From Verrucomicrobiota bacterium (GTDB lineage: Bacteria > Verrucomicrobiota > Verrucomicrobiia > Limisphaerales > UBA1319), in assembly GCA_022711435.1 (NCBI GenBank), contig JAKLFB010000048.1, forward strand, positions 1 through 38,990: 38,990 bases of DNA. The letters are read 5' to 3'. The notes under the pieces are model-generated. The model was not told where the DNA came from. It worked only from the letters and a program-made list of their open reading frames with translations, and did no database searches. Below, piece after piece: positions 9,501 to 18,519 of the stretch (positions within the stretch are counted from its first letter, which is position 1; every line of letters starts with the position of its first letter). Both the position numbers and the translations under genes were made by a program.

Positions 9501-12500
9501 GCGCCTCGAACAGCTGCAGCGAGGCCTTCGGATAATCGATCCCGATCAGGACGGCCGGCGCGCGCAGCAGATCGATCGTCGCGCCCGCGAGGCCGGTCAT
9601 CTCGGCGCGGGCTTTGATTTGGACATGGCCGTCGATGACCCGGGCATCTTGCTCGAGGACCTGGATGACGGCCTGTCCCGGACGGGCCTCAGCCGCCTGG
9701 GCCGGCGGCGCGCCGATTCCTGCCAGCCCCAATCCAGCCGCCAACAAGGCTGCAACGGCGCCGGCGGCAGGGGCCGGCTCGGGCGGCGGCTCGGGAGAAG
9801 GCGGCGGGGCGGGGCGGCGCGGCAGGGTCCATTGGGCGCGCACCGCGGGGATCACCACATACCAGGCGCAAAACAGCAGAACCAGGCCGCCGAGGTAGGG
9901 CGCGCCGTTGGGCAGCCGCAGCGCGGCCCAGGCCACAAAGACCCACCCCACCATGGCTCCCAGGAATCGGGCCCAGCCGGATCCGAACTTGAACGAGAGG
10001 TAGAGCCAGAGCAAACCGCCGAGCAGCGCGGGCCACAGCGACCACGCCGAGGGCTCGAAATCCTTGAGCGGGAGATTGCGCATCTCGATGGAGACGTCCT
10101 GGCCGGCCGCCTGGATCGGCGCCGCCAGCGTCAGCTGCGGATCCACCTTCAACGGATGGACCCATGCGAACTTCATCCACAGGACCACCAGAAAGACGCC
10201 CGCGACGATCGCGGCCGCCCCGAGCACCGTGCCGATCAGATTCCGGGCGCTGCAGCGATAGGCGCCCGCACCCGAGGCCCATCGCAGCAGGAGCGCCCCT
10301 GCCAGCAGGGCCCCCAGGCTCAACGCGACATGGATCGCCCAGTCCGAATCGAATCCGCCTCGGATCCGGTGCAGGATCCAGGCAAAGCCGGAGTTGTCCC
10401 GGAGCGTATCGGCCGGGGCCAGGGTGCCTCGGCGATAGATGAGCCGATGGGCTTCATCGGGGATGAGGTTCCACTCGCTCAGGACGACAGCGCTGGCCAG
10501 GACGGGCAGACGGACCGTGACTCGCTTGCGGTCGGCCGAGCGCGCGGCGACCCAGACCTCGACTGGCAGGATGGTGCTCGGATCGACATGGGTGGGCAGC
10601 GGGATGAGGGTGTCTTTGGCATCGGCGACCGGCACGACACGGGCGCCGTGGACGCGGGCCTCCCAGAGCCGGGCGTCCTCGGGCATCGTGAGCCGGAAAT
10701 GGGAGTGCCCCTTGCTCTTGACGAAATAGCGCGCGTGCGTCACCACCTCGCCCTCCTTGGAGATCCGGGATTCGAGGGCGGCGCGGTCGACGACCTGCTG
10801 CACGGTCTCGCCCTGGGCCAAGGACTTCAGCTCGAGCTGGAGCGCGAACGGGCGTCCGGGGTATTGGTAGGCGGCCAGAATCGGCGCATCGAACAGCAGC
10901 CGCTGCGAGGCCGGGATCTCGCCCGGATCCAACCGGGTCATGCCGGACGATTGCTGGGACGGCTCGAGCTCGAACGGATACTCGCTGACGACCACCACGC
11001 TGCCTTGCTCGGACTGAACGCCGGCGGGGCGGATGCCGGTGAAATCGACGCGATCGCCGGCGGCGTTGAATTTGCGGTCGTAGGTTGCCAGCAGCGTGTA
11101 GGCGCCGAACACGGGCGATTGCAGATGCACCTCGAAGCCGGAGTCGGTCTTTTTCCAGTTGCGTACGTCGCGGCCGACGAACTCGAGATTGCTGTATTCG
11201 GCGGGCGCCTGGATCGAGAGGAGGGAGACGGGGCTGCCGGAGATCTGGTAATTGAGGACCGAGCTGCCGTAGGCGAGGCCTTCGCCGACAGTGAACAGAT
11301 GGAAGGCGTCCACCTGCAGCGAAAGCGCCAGCCGATCCACCCGGAGCGCGGCCTGCCAGAGCGGCTCGCGCAGCCGGTAGGCCAGCTGCAGCCCCGCCGA
11401 TTTTCGCGGGAAAAATGCCGTGGCGATCTCTGTCATCCCGGCCAGCTCGCCCGCCTGGACCCGCAGCCCGGTGTCGGCCGTCACGCCCACAAAACCGCGC
11501 ACCGATTTCGCGCCCGGGACGGCGAGAGCGGGCAGGATCCAGGTGTTGGTGGCCAAGTCCTGATTTCTCTCGAGCCGGATCTGGGCGACCTGGCGGCCCG
11601 AGAGCGGCTGGCCGAACACCATGCGCAGCGTGGAGCGGCCGGCATCCGGCCCGGGCGTGACAAAGTAATCGCTCAGGTTGCCGATGGCCAGCCGGGACAC
11701 GCTGTAATCGGACGGGATCATCACCGTCAGCTCGCGCAGGGGGGCCTCCCGGATCTCGAGCTCGAGCTCGGCTTCGATCCGAGTCTCGGTCTCGCCGACG
11801 TGGTATTGGGCCAGCTGGGAGACAGACAGCTCGGGCTGGATGTCATCGGCCCGGACGCCGAGGGAGAAATCGGCGCCGGAAAACCGGTAGGCGAAAGCCT
11901 GGCTGCGCTGGGCGGGCAGCCAGCCGGCCAGCTCCTTGCTGGGCGGGAACAGCTCGGAGGATATCTGCGACAGGCCGCTGGCCTCGGTGACCTCGAGCCG
12001 GACGGCGCCGTCGTTGACGATGAGGAGGTGGCCGGCGAACCGGACCGCGTCGACGGGGGTCAGCCGCAGGGGCTGGACCTGGAGCGGGAACACCCCCAGC
12101 GGCGACTGGGCCTGGATCACGATGGCGTATCGGTCCTTCTGGGGCTGGTTCAACTGGACTGCCAGCCGCCGGCCGGACGTCCCCTTCTCGACCGACCAGC
12201 TCAGCACGCCCTCCCCCTGCACCCGCGTGATCTCCCCATCGCCCGCCAGGTCGAACTCGAGCCGCTTCAGCTCGCCCTGCATGATCTTGTATTCCATCCG
12301 ATGCGCCTGTCGAAGCAGGCCGGGGCTGACGGCCATTTGCGCTGCGCCCTGGACCGCGTAGAACAGCCTGCCCTCGACCTCGGGGCGGGAATCTTTCCAC
12401 TGCCACTGGACGCGGCCTGCCGCGGTCAGATAGGTGGCGAAGTTGGTGCCGTGCCGCTCGGGCCGCGATGCCCCGGGGAAGCGAAATTCGGTCTCGGCCG

Positions 12501-13665
12501 GCAATCCCCCGAGTGACACCGGACGCAGGACGCTCGGGGGCGCCTCGAACCGGACGGTCTTCCACCCGCCTTCGTTGATGACCCGGGCCGCGAAGGCCAG
12601 CCGGACGGGGACCGAGCCGGTCCGGGCCATCGACAGTACGTATTGGCCGTTGGTGAACCGCAGATCCAGCGGCGCTGGAAAGCCGGTCAGCGCGGCATCC
12701 CCGCCCAACAGCGCGAGCTGGCCTCCGGCGGCATGCCGGGCCACGGCCGTGCCGGTCAGCGTGAAGAGCGCATGCGAGCCTTCAAGCTGGCCCGTGAGCT
12801 GGAAATCCTCGAACCGGAGCCGGCGCGCTTCGGGATCGGCGGCTTCGAGATCGAGCGCCAGGGCGTAGGGGGCGCCGGCGAATCGAAATCGGAGCGGCCG
12901 CGACTCGAGCGTTGCGGCGCCTGGCGCCGCCGGGCCCGATGGGGATTCGAGGGGGGCCAGGCCTTCGATGCGCGAGACCGACACCTCGAGGGCCTCGGGC
13001 CGGCGGACCTCGAGCAGGCCATCGAACAAGGCGACGTCGGCGGGCGCCAGTGTGAGCGGCGTCCAGGTCGCCGGCAGGGCAGGCGCAACCCACTCGGACT
13101 CGACAATTGCGCGGAATTCATTGGTGGTCTGATCCGGCTCGATCGGGCGGAGGATGAGAAACCGGGCGCCGTTTGTGCCGTGCCGCACGCTCCAATCCTT
13201 CAATGCGGGCCCCGTGACGCGCGTGATCTGGCCGTCCCCGGCCAGGGCCAGCGCCATCTCTTTCATCGCGCCCTGGAAAATGCGCGCTTCGAGCTGGCAG
13301 CTCTGGTGGTTGGTCGACTCGCCGGCATCGAGCCGGGCTTGGGCGCGCAGCGAATAGATGAGGCGCGCTTCGAGTTTCTCCTCGGGATGGCCGCGCAGGC
13401 GGCCTTTGAGGATGAAATCGGCCTGCTGGGGATCGACCTGCCCCTGAAGCGTGAGGCTTTCGACGACCGACGCCGGCGGCTCGCCCGCGCCGGCCGCCCA
13501 GGCAATCACCGCCGCGGACGCGACGCATCGCCGGATCCAATCGGCTCTTCGGACGGACCGGCTGGCGATGGATCGCGGGGCCGGCGGGCGTCGCCGGGGC
13601 TGGGGAACCGGCCGAGAGGAGCCCGCGGGCTGCGCGGAGGTGGGCATTAAGAAAGGCGATTTCAT
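6529..13665 (-). CDS. giant (2378-residue) multi-module membrane protein of unknown function
   Basis: No known family is recognised. The N-terminus has a long arginine/proline stretch, then a hydrophobic segment (CVASAAVIAWAAGAG) like a signal or anchor. Residues ~60-1090 contain similar beta-rich modules, each with an ITRV(x)G..L.W sentence followed by a proline-rich LTP(x)D strand. Residues ~1105-1275 hold about five membrane helices. A proline-rich linker and a second signal-like segment (AVAALLAAGLGLAGIGAPPA followed by QAAE) follow at ~1300-1328. Residues ~1330-2150 again look beta-rich and include ITRAGIFKFSFPLPADFEVE. A TPR-like stretch lies near 2180-2235 and a C-terminal helix (LALLAGLFVICAILAAAG) near 2355. 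It starts 3 nt after the vWA gene stop, so it is in the sigma-factor operon and is probably an envelope protein. Confidence 0.85.
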   Translation of the reverse strand: MKSPFLMPTSAQPAGSSRPVPQPRRRPPAPRSIASRSVRRADWIRRCVASAAVIAWAAGAGEPPASVVESLTLQGQVDPQQADFILKGRLRGHPEEKLEARLIYSLRAQARLDAGESTNHQSCQLEARIFQGAMKEMALALAGDGQITRVTGPALKDWSVRHGTNGARFLILRPIEPDQTTNEFRAIVESEWVAPALPATWTPLTLAPADVALFDGLLEVRRPEALEVSVSRIEGLAPLESPSGPAAPGAATLESRPLRFRFAGAPYALALDLEAADPEARRLRFEDFQLTGQLEGSHALFTLTGTAVARHAAGGQLALLGGDAALTGFPAPLDLRFTNGQYVLSMARTGSVPVRLAFAARVINEGGWKTVRFEAPPSVLRPVSLGGLPAETEFRFPGASRPERHGTNFATYLTAAGRVQWQWKDSRPEVEGRLFYAVQGAAQMAVSPGLLRQAHRMEYKIMQGELKRLEFDLAGDGEITRVQGEGVLSWSVEKGTSGRRLAVQLNQPQKDRYAIVIQAQSPLGVFPLQVQPLRLTPVDAVRFAGHLLIVNDGAVRLEVTEASGLSQISSELFPPSKELAGWLPAQRSQAFAYRFSGADFSLGVRADDIQPELSVSQLAQYHVGETETRIEAELELEIREAPLRELTVMIPSDYSVSRLAIGNLSDYFVTPGPDAGRSTLRMVFGQPLSGRQVAQIRLERNQDLATNTWILPALAVPGAKSVRGFVGVTADTGLRVQAGELAGMTEIATAFFPRKSAGLQLAYRLREPLWQAALRVDRLALSLQVDAFHLFTVGEGLAYGSSVLNYQISGSPVSLLSIQAPAEYSNLEFVGRDVRNWKKTDSGFEVHLQSPVFGAYTLLATYDRKFNAAGDRVDFTGIRPAGVQSEQGSVVVVSEYPFELEPSQQSSGMTRLDPGEIPASQRLLFDAPILAAYQYPGRPFALQLELKSLAQGETVQQVVDRAALESRISKEGEVVTHARYFVKSKGHSHFRLTMPEDARLWEARVHGARVVPVADAKDTLIPLPTHVDPSTILPVEVWVAARSADRKRVTVRLPVLASAVVLSEWNLIPDEAHRLIYRRGTLAPADTLRDNSGFAWILHRIRGGFDSDWAIHVALSLGALLAGALLLRWASGAGAYRCSARNLIGTVLGAAAIVAGVFLVVLWMKFAWVHPLKVDPQLTLAAPIQAAGQDVSIEMRNLPLKDFEPSAWSLWPALLGGLLWLYLSFKFGSGWARFLGAMVGWVFVAWAALRLPNGAPYLGGLVLLFCAWYVVIPAVRAQWTLPRRPAPPPSPEPPPEPAPAAGAVAALLAAGLGLAGIGAPPAQAAEARPGQAVIQVLEQDARVIDGHVQIKARAEMTGLAGATIDLLRAPAVLIGIDYPKASLQLFEARPDGQAAHRVAFRQPGRFQVEFTYQVDVTAEPGTNHFVLPTAGGLVNRLALELDRAEVEVFSPRLVAVRTGRVQREGAEVARAELVLEPAGGAWIGWRPRGRDTQSEKPVFYAELHQLYIPTAGAIEGWHDVQIRLAQGQLSEVAFQAPTGLTIADVQADGLAGWRFDPDTRALQVEFQSPQSRPFALRLLSQQIATPLPYEQNVGVIVASKAAGQVGMVGLATGPEVQLDRTRETNLSAINLEDFPDGLVKSAATNTAGLTLRRAFRYTDAAARIAIAAAAVQPDVRVATQETLSLGEDRTLLAIQMNAAITRAGIFKFSFPLPADFEVESLSGPALSHWTELAAGGERIVTLHLKGKTEGDQAMAITLSGPGIARGASWEAPRFAVREANKQSGQLVIVPELGLRLHVDARDGVTQLDPQKAGVPQKGVLAFRLLHARWRLHFEVETVEPWIEAALLEDVAVQESGLVIQAQLDYQIENAGLKALTLALPAQAENVRFYSEHVADTRRLESSDPAMAEWELKLQRRVIGAYPLRVTFQLPAAAGATNATVPGLVARAANVQRGYVTVRSAGRLQVQIPSLPATLQRSEWQAIPPSLRGGLAAAEAKETFRVLDPAFRLPIQITRHEVAPLLPARVEGAELASVVSASHTMLTEVRLTLQPGDKRLLRVKLPAHGRFWYAFVNQESAWPWQEGEEILLKLERNSDSACPTTVEFFYTCPLPPDASRGFTHRLPGPKFDLPLERIRWRVYVPRDWEIEEWQSTLERQLDGSAAAPVRLDLERYLESESVRQREKTRAAETLLELGNSYVQQGVPVQARRAYQAAWRLSQHDAAFNEDARVQWHNLKMQQALLGLNDRQAGAAAMGERGPAAALPAAPGLEAYKQDQVEQILGRNTPEDNANLLRLAERLIRQQEAAVARPSAIHVSLPALGQPLQFAGSLQVDPWADLQIQLDARVRTPRLWFGRLALLAGLFVICAILAAAGRRVARAA

Positions 13666-13668
13666 AAA

Positions 13669-16600
13669 TTATTCGCTTCGGAGGGATCGCGCCTGGCGGA
13701 TCATCCAAGCCAGCCGTTCGGGCCGCGGATCGGGGGCCAGGATGGACGGCACGCCCTCGAGATATCGCTCCAGACGGTCGGCCCGGACCTCGATGGCGAA
13801 CGGGCTTCCCGCCAGCCACTCGGCAAACGCGGCGGCGACGGCCGCCAGCCGCATCGCCGGGCTCGATCGCTCGAGCGGCGCCACCCGCGGCTGGTAGGCC
13901 AGGGTCCATTCCTGCTCGACATATTCGCCCGTGGCCGGGACCTTGAACCGAACGCGCGCAACGCCGAGCGGGCCTTGGCCGCGCGGGTTGACCTGGACGA
14001 CATACAGGGCGTTGCCGGACTCGGCGGCGCCGATCTCGGCGGCGTCCACGGTGTTGTCCCGGAACTGTTCCTTGGTGAGCTGGTGCTTGGCGTAGCCGAC
14101 CTGGCGATAGCTGAGCACGCGGTTCGGATTGAACTCGATCTGGGCTTTGACATCCGCGGCCGCGACATGGAGCGCGCCGGCCAGCTGGGAGGCGAACCCG
14201 GCCGCGGCATCCTCGGGCCGGTTGATGAATCCGTACCGGCCGTCGCCGTGCCGCGAGAGCGTTTCGAGCACGTAGTCCGAATACCCTTCCCAGCCGACGC
14301 CGAAGCAGTCGAGGGCGATCCCCCGCTTGCGATGGGCTTCGACCGTTTCCTGGAGGGCGGCCGGATCGACATTGCCGAGGTTGGCCGCGCCATCGGTGAG
14401 GAGGATCACCCGGTTGTTGCCGGTGGCCAGGAAATGCCGGAGCGCGGTCTGGTAGGCGAGATCGAGCGCCGCCTCGATGTTGGTGCCGCCTTCGGGCTTG
14501 AGATCGAGGACGCGGGCCAGGAGCGCGTCCGGATCGCCTCCGGCCATTCCGTCGACCCAGAGATGCGCGGCCCGGGAAAACGCCACCACGCTGATCCGAT
14601 CCGCGGGCTGCAGCTGGCGGGCCAGCAGGCGGAGGGCCTCCTGGACGATGCGGATCCGGTCGGCCCGTTCCATCGAGCCCGAGCTGTCGAGCAGGACCAC
14701 CAGGTTCAGCGCCCGGCCCGGCTCGCGCCCGCGCGCCGCCGTCTGGATCGCCATCCGCACGACGTCGCGGTTGTGGGCGAACGGGTACTGCGCGCGCTCC
14801 CAGGCGAACGCCAGCCGCGCGCCCGCTTTCGGCGCCGGATCGCGATAGTCGAACGCGTTGACGAACTCCTCGCTCCGGATCGTTCCCGGATCCGGCAGAA
14901 CGCCCTTTTCCAGGCTCGCAGCGGCCAGCTTGAAGGAGACGTCGCTCACGTTCATCGAGAAGGTCGAGAACGGCTGCTCGCGGGTCTCGATCTCCGGCAG
15001 CGGCGGGGGCGCGGGAGGCTGGGGGGCAGCCGCGGCCTTATCCTCCTCCTTTTTAACCACCTGAGCTCCAACTCGAGTGGCCGTGCTGGCCGCGGTCTGC
15101 CCGGGGATATTGAGGTCGAGATCCTTGGACACCGCCTGGGCGAGCTCCTTCTGCCTAACCACGCCCGCCGGATCCGTGCGGTAATTATCCTGCGATGCCG
15201 GTCCAGAGGCCGCAGCCGCGGGAGTGGCGGTCACGGGCGCAGGTCCAGCAACCGTGAGAGCCGGCATCGAAGGCGCAGGTGTCCGGGCCGGCGCCGGCGG
15301 GATGCCCGCAAGGGCCAGTCCATACCGCCGGGCGCTGCCGCTCTGGCTTTCCGGCGAAGGCGCGATCGAGGAGAGCCGATCCCGCTCGAGCGGTCTCGAT
15401 GCGTCCTCACGGCCGCGCACCTTCTGTTCGAGCGACTTGTCGTCCGCTGCCACCCGGCCTCCGACATCGAAATACCAGTTTTGAGCCACGCCCTCGGCGG
15501 CCGCCGCGGGCGCGATAGCACCATAACCGGCCGCCAGAGGCGTCGCAAAAGCGAGGCTTGCATTCGTGACCACGCCGATCGAACTGCCGGACTCGGCCAC
15601 CTTCGTTTTTTCGTGAGCTTGAGCCAGCTCGGAGGCGGTAGAAAGACGAGCATCATGCTCGACCGATCCCTGCGCCTCGCCCTCGGCGGGCTGGCTTGCC
15701 GGCTTCTTGAACTCGAATCCGAACAGATCGCCGTCGACTTCTTGAAGGCCCCGGGTAACGGCCACCGCGCCCAGCCGGCCCTCGACCGCTGGCGCGGCCT
15801 CCACCCGGTCTCCCGCAATGGCCATCTCCCCGCGGCGAAGGCCGTCTCTGGCATCCAGGTTCTGTTTCGCCGCAACCGCCAGTCCGTTCGCAACCTCGAG
15901 CGCTGGTTTCTCGCTATCCGCCCCGCCCACCAGTCCTCCGACTCGAGCTGAATCGCTCCGGTCACCGCGCTGCCCAGCTGCGAAACCGCCGTATCCGCCA
16001 CCGCCCGCGCCGCCGCCGCCGCCAAAGCCCAGGCTTCCGCCCCGGATTTGGATAATCCGCCCGTTGTCGTCGATGGGGCCTGCCGTGCCGCTCCCCAGCC
16101 CCGCGATCGCGACCTCCTGGCCCGCAACCCGTTTCGAGCCCGAGATCCCGGCGTCGAACAAGAGCGTGTCAGTTTTTGCGGCATCGGAAGCCAATCCGGT
16201 GGCGGCTGAAGGGCGGTTCATCACTTGAAGCCGGATGGGCAGCTCACCCGCTTGAGGCAGAAGTTCATACTTGCCAGCAGCCACGGGAACGCTCTTCAAA
16301 GCTTCCTCGACGCCGCTGATGCTGAAATCGTCGGTTATCCCTAATTTTCGGGATTCATCCCATGTTGCAGCGACCTGCTGGTCGGGCGCAGCGATTTTCT
16401 GGCCGGCCATCTCAACGGACGCCGGCGCGTCCATCGACGGCAGCACGATCCGCCGAGGGGCCGCAGCGCGTCCCCATTCGCTTTGGGGCTGGGGGGCAGT
16501 CAAGGCCGCGTCGGCAGGGGCGCCTTTGCCGATGCCTGACTCGATGGACGGAGCGGGTGCGGCGGGTCGACCGGCTGCGAATCGGGTTGCGGGCGGGGCT

Positions 16601-17418
16601 GTTGGCTGGGCGGCCGGCGGCGGCTGAATGGAGGGCAGCGCGAGCGGCGTGGGCTTTGCAGCGGGTCGGACTGCGGCGGATTCATTATCGGCTGCGCGAT
16701 ACGAGTAGCGCTCGGACCGTTCCTCGATCCTCTCGGCTCCCGCCCGGCGGCTGAGAGCCGCCGATTCGGGGGCGGCAGCGGGCTCGCTGGGCCTGAACGC
16801 CCGGCCCATCACGGGCACATCTCCCAGGGCTGGGGGCGGCGTGGCGGGTGCGGCCGGTGCTGGCTCGCGAGAAAGGGCCTCCGATTCGCCAGCCGCATCC
16901 AGCCGGTCGATCACGGCCGGGGGTTCGTGTTTGGCCATGAGGAGCGGGCGCGACTGTGCCAGGCGCCAAACATAGCCGATCGCCAGCAGAGCCATCAGGC
17001 TGGCGGCCGCGGCTGCGGGGATGCGCCACCGGGGCCAGCGGCGCGAGCCTGGGCTGGCCCGATACGCGGCGGGCGCGGGCGAAGGGATGGAAGATCGAGT
17101 GGCAGGAGGGGAAACCAGGGCTTCCGGTGGCACGGGCGCGGGCTTCTGGCGAAGCCGTTCGAGCAGGGCCGCGCGCCGCTCGGGGGGGAACCGGGGAGCA
17201 TCGGCGGCCGGGCCGGGATTGGCTGAGGCGGCGGCGGTGGTCTCCCGGATCCGGGCGATGACCTGCTTCATCCGGCGGTGAAAGCCGGCGAGCTCGGCAT
17301 CCGCCTGGATCAGCATCTCGAGCTCAGCCGCCTCGAACGGGCTCGCCTCCCCGAGGAGCCAGGCAACCACTCGGGCTTCGAGCTGTTGGCGAGGATCGCT
17401 ATGCGGTTCCAGACTCAT
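13669..17418 (-). CDS. membrane-anchored vWA (YfbK-type) protein with anti-sigma-like N-terminus
   Basis: A 1249-residue protein. Residues ~15-60 (VAWLLGEASPFEAAELEMLI) resemble the short cytoplasmic anti-sigma-like region found in verrucomicrobial YfbK proteins. One membrane helix lies at ~135-150 (AAAAASLMALLAIGYVW). A long Ala/Pro/Gly-rich linker, probably disordered, runs to ~800. Then come the vWF N-terminal domain (FSTFSMNVSDVSFKLA), a vWA domain with the MIDAS motif DSSGS near residue 909 and LLTDGAANLGN, and a C-terminal YfbK-type domain (DUF3520). The start overlaps the sigma-factor stop as ATGA. Inference: it binds and restrains the sigma factor inside and displays a metal-dependent adhesion module outside. 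Confidence 0.88.
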   Translation of the reverse strand: MSLEPHSDPRQQLEARVVAWLLGEASPFEAAELEMLIQADAELAGFHRRMKQVIARIRETTAAASANPGPAADAPRFPPERRAALLERLRQKPAPVPPEALVSPPATRSSIPSPAPAAYRASPGSRRWPRWRIPAAAAASLMALLAIGYVWRLAQSRPLLMAKHEPPAVIDRLDAAGESEALSREPAPAAPATPPPALGDVPVMGRAFRPSEPAAAPESAALSRRAGAERIEERSERYSYRAADNESAAVRPAAKPTPLALPSIQPPPAAQPTAPPATRFAAGRPAAPAPSIESGIGKGAPADAALTAPQPQSEWGRAAAPRRIVLPSMDAPASVEMAGQKIAAPDQQVAATWDESRKLGITDDFSISGVEEALKSVPVAAGKYELLPQAGELPIRLQVMNRPSAATGLASDAAKTDTLLFDAGISGSKRVAGQEVAIAGLGSGTAGPIDDNGRIIQIRGGSLGFGGGGGAGGGGYGGFAAGQRGDRSDSARVGGLVGGADSEKPALEVANGLAVAAKQNLDARDGLRRGEMAIAGDRVEAAPAVEGRLGAVAVTRGLQEVDGDLFGFEFKKPASQPAEGEAQGSVEHDARLSTASELAQAHEKTKVAESGSSIGVVTNASLAFATPLAAGYGAIAPAAAAEGVAQNWYFDVGGRVAADDKSLEQKVRGREDASRPLERDRLSSIAPSPESQSGSARRYGLALAGIPPAPARTPAPSMPALTVAGPAPVTATPAAAASGPASQDNYRTDPAGVVRQKELAQAVSKDLDLNIPGQTAASTATRVGAQVVKKEEDKAAAAPQPPAPPPLPEIETREQPFSTFSMNVSDVSFKLAAASLEKGVLPDPGTIRSEEFVNAFDYRDPAPKAGARLAFAWERAQYPFAHNRDVVRMAIQTAARGREPGRALNLVVLLDSSGSMERADRIRIVQEALRLLARQLQPADRISVVAFSRAAHLWVDGMAGGDPDALLARVLDLKPEGGTNIEAALDLAYQTALRHFLATGNNRVILLTDGAANLGNVDPAALQETVEAHRKRGIALDCFGVGWEGYSDYVLETLSRHGDGRYGFINRPEDAAAGFASQLAGALHVAAADVKAQIEFNPNRVLSYRQVGYAKHQLTKEQFRDNTVDAAEIGAAESGNALYVVQVNPRGQGPLGVARVRFKVPATGEYVEQEWTLAYQPRVAPLERSSPAMRLAAVAAAFAEWLAGSPFAIEVRADRLERYLEGVPSILAPDPRPERLAWMIRQARSLRSE

Positions 17419-17960
17419 GATACAACTCCGAGTTTCGCCAGCTCTGCTCCCAGCCGTTTCAGGGCGTGGTGCAGCAGGTAACCCACGTGACCCACCGTGA
17501 GCTGGGTGCGGCGGCTGATGTCCTGGTAAGAGAGCTCCTCCTCGAACTTGAGCCGGATCAACTCCCGGCTGCGGGCATCCAGGGCTTCGATGCAGAGCCG
17601 CGTTTGGCCGATGGCCTCCATTCGCTCGATGTGCTCGTCCGGCAGCGCCTGGGGATCGGCGACGTCCATCCCGCCATCCCCGGCCGTCTCGAGGCTCACC
17701 AGGCGCTTGCCGCCTCGCCGGTGGTTCAGCGCCAGGTTATGCACGGTCCGATACAGCCAGGTCCGCGGCTTTCGCACCGCGTCGAATCCCGCATGCAGTT
17801 TTTCGAATGCCTCTTGCACAACATCCTGGGCGGCTTCGTCGCTCTCGACGAACCGGCGCGCGTAGACCAGCAGCGACGCCTCGTGCGCCGTGAACAGGTT
17901 CTCCAGCGTCTCGGGCGCCGGGGCTTGCGCCCCGGGGCCGTTGGGGATCGGATCGGCCAT
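17415..17960 (-). CDS. ECF-type RNA polymerase sigma factor
   Basis: A 181-residue protein with the two ECF domains. Region 2 includes LLVYARRFVESDEAAQDVVQ and KPRTWLYRTVHNLALNHRR. Region 4 includes LDARSRELIRLKFEEELSYQ followed by a helix-turn-helix (TQLTVGHVGYLLHHALKRL). It heads the three-gene minus-strand operon and its stop overlaps the next start by ATGA, so the two proteins are probably made in fixed ratio, as sigma/anti-sigma pairs are. The region between domains is short, with no extra sensor domain. Targets are unknown; ECF factors usually activate their own operon. Confidence 0.92.
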   Translation of the reverse strand: MADPIPNGPGAQAPAPETLENLFTAHEASLLVYARRFVESDEAAQDVVQEAFEKLHAGFDAVRKPRTWLYRTVHNLALNHRRGGKRLVSLETAGDGGMDVADPQALPDEHIERMEAIGQTRLCIEALDARSRELIRLKFEEELSYQDISRRTQLTVGHVGYLLHHALKRLGAELAKLGVVS

Positions 17961-18519
17961 GGCCAGATGATCGATTCGTTATCTGCGTTCGCCGGCGGTT
18001 GTCTGAACTTCAATCCGCTCTCTATCCATGAGACACCGTCCCGGCGCTTTTCTTAGAACTATTTGCGAGTGGATCGTGGAGAATCTATACCGATGCCGCC
18101 TGCGCATCAACTGCGCGGCCGGTCCAGGAGGCGTCCAGAGAGCCGGTCGGCGCATCCGCGTGGAGAGCTGAGGGCGCGCGGCTTCGGACGGCAGGCAAGA
18201 TCGGTGGTGCGCGGCAGCTCGGGTCAGCCGCCTCGAAAGACTGTCGATGAAGCTCCCGGGCAGCCGCCCCTCTTGGCGCCCCCGCGCCCCTACCGTTTCT
18301 CGATCCCATTGAGCTCGAAGCGATTCGCCCAGGCCAGGGCCCCGCGGAAAACACTTGCTTCAAGCCGAAAATGTGCAATTATAGGTTTTTGGTAGATGGT
18401 TCAGTCATTCCGCGCACGGATTGGAAAGTCATCAAGTGAACGTGGTTCAGTGATGATTTGAGACCCGACGGTCGGGAACAACGAGCAGGATGCGGCCAGT
18501 CTAGCCGAGCAAATCATCA
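17961..18519. promoter_or_regulatory. divergent intergenic region with candidate promoter for the RRM gene
   Basis: These 559 bases lie between the divergent sigma-factor and RRM genes; no convincing ORF was seen. The strip from about 18350 on is more A+T-rich than the flanks. It holds TTGCTT (18355-18360) and, 18 nt on, TTATAG (18379-18384), a plausible sigma-70 promoter leaving a 5' leader of about 130 nt before the RRM start. Long leaders are common for cold-regulated RNA-binding genes, but no specific fold was established. The minus-strand promoter of the sigma operon was not identified. Confidence 0.35.

Noticed and set aside
9088..12516. Very long plus-strand open frame (1142 codons) opposite the giant protein
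   Set aside because: It is antisense to a coherent gene with membrane helices and operon spacing. Its translation is rich in Arg, Gly, Pro, Asp and Gln with no domain, as expected for the reverse strand of G+C-rich coding DNA. The frames at 6526-8931 and 13975-15951 are rejected for the same reason.
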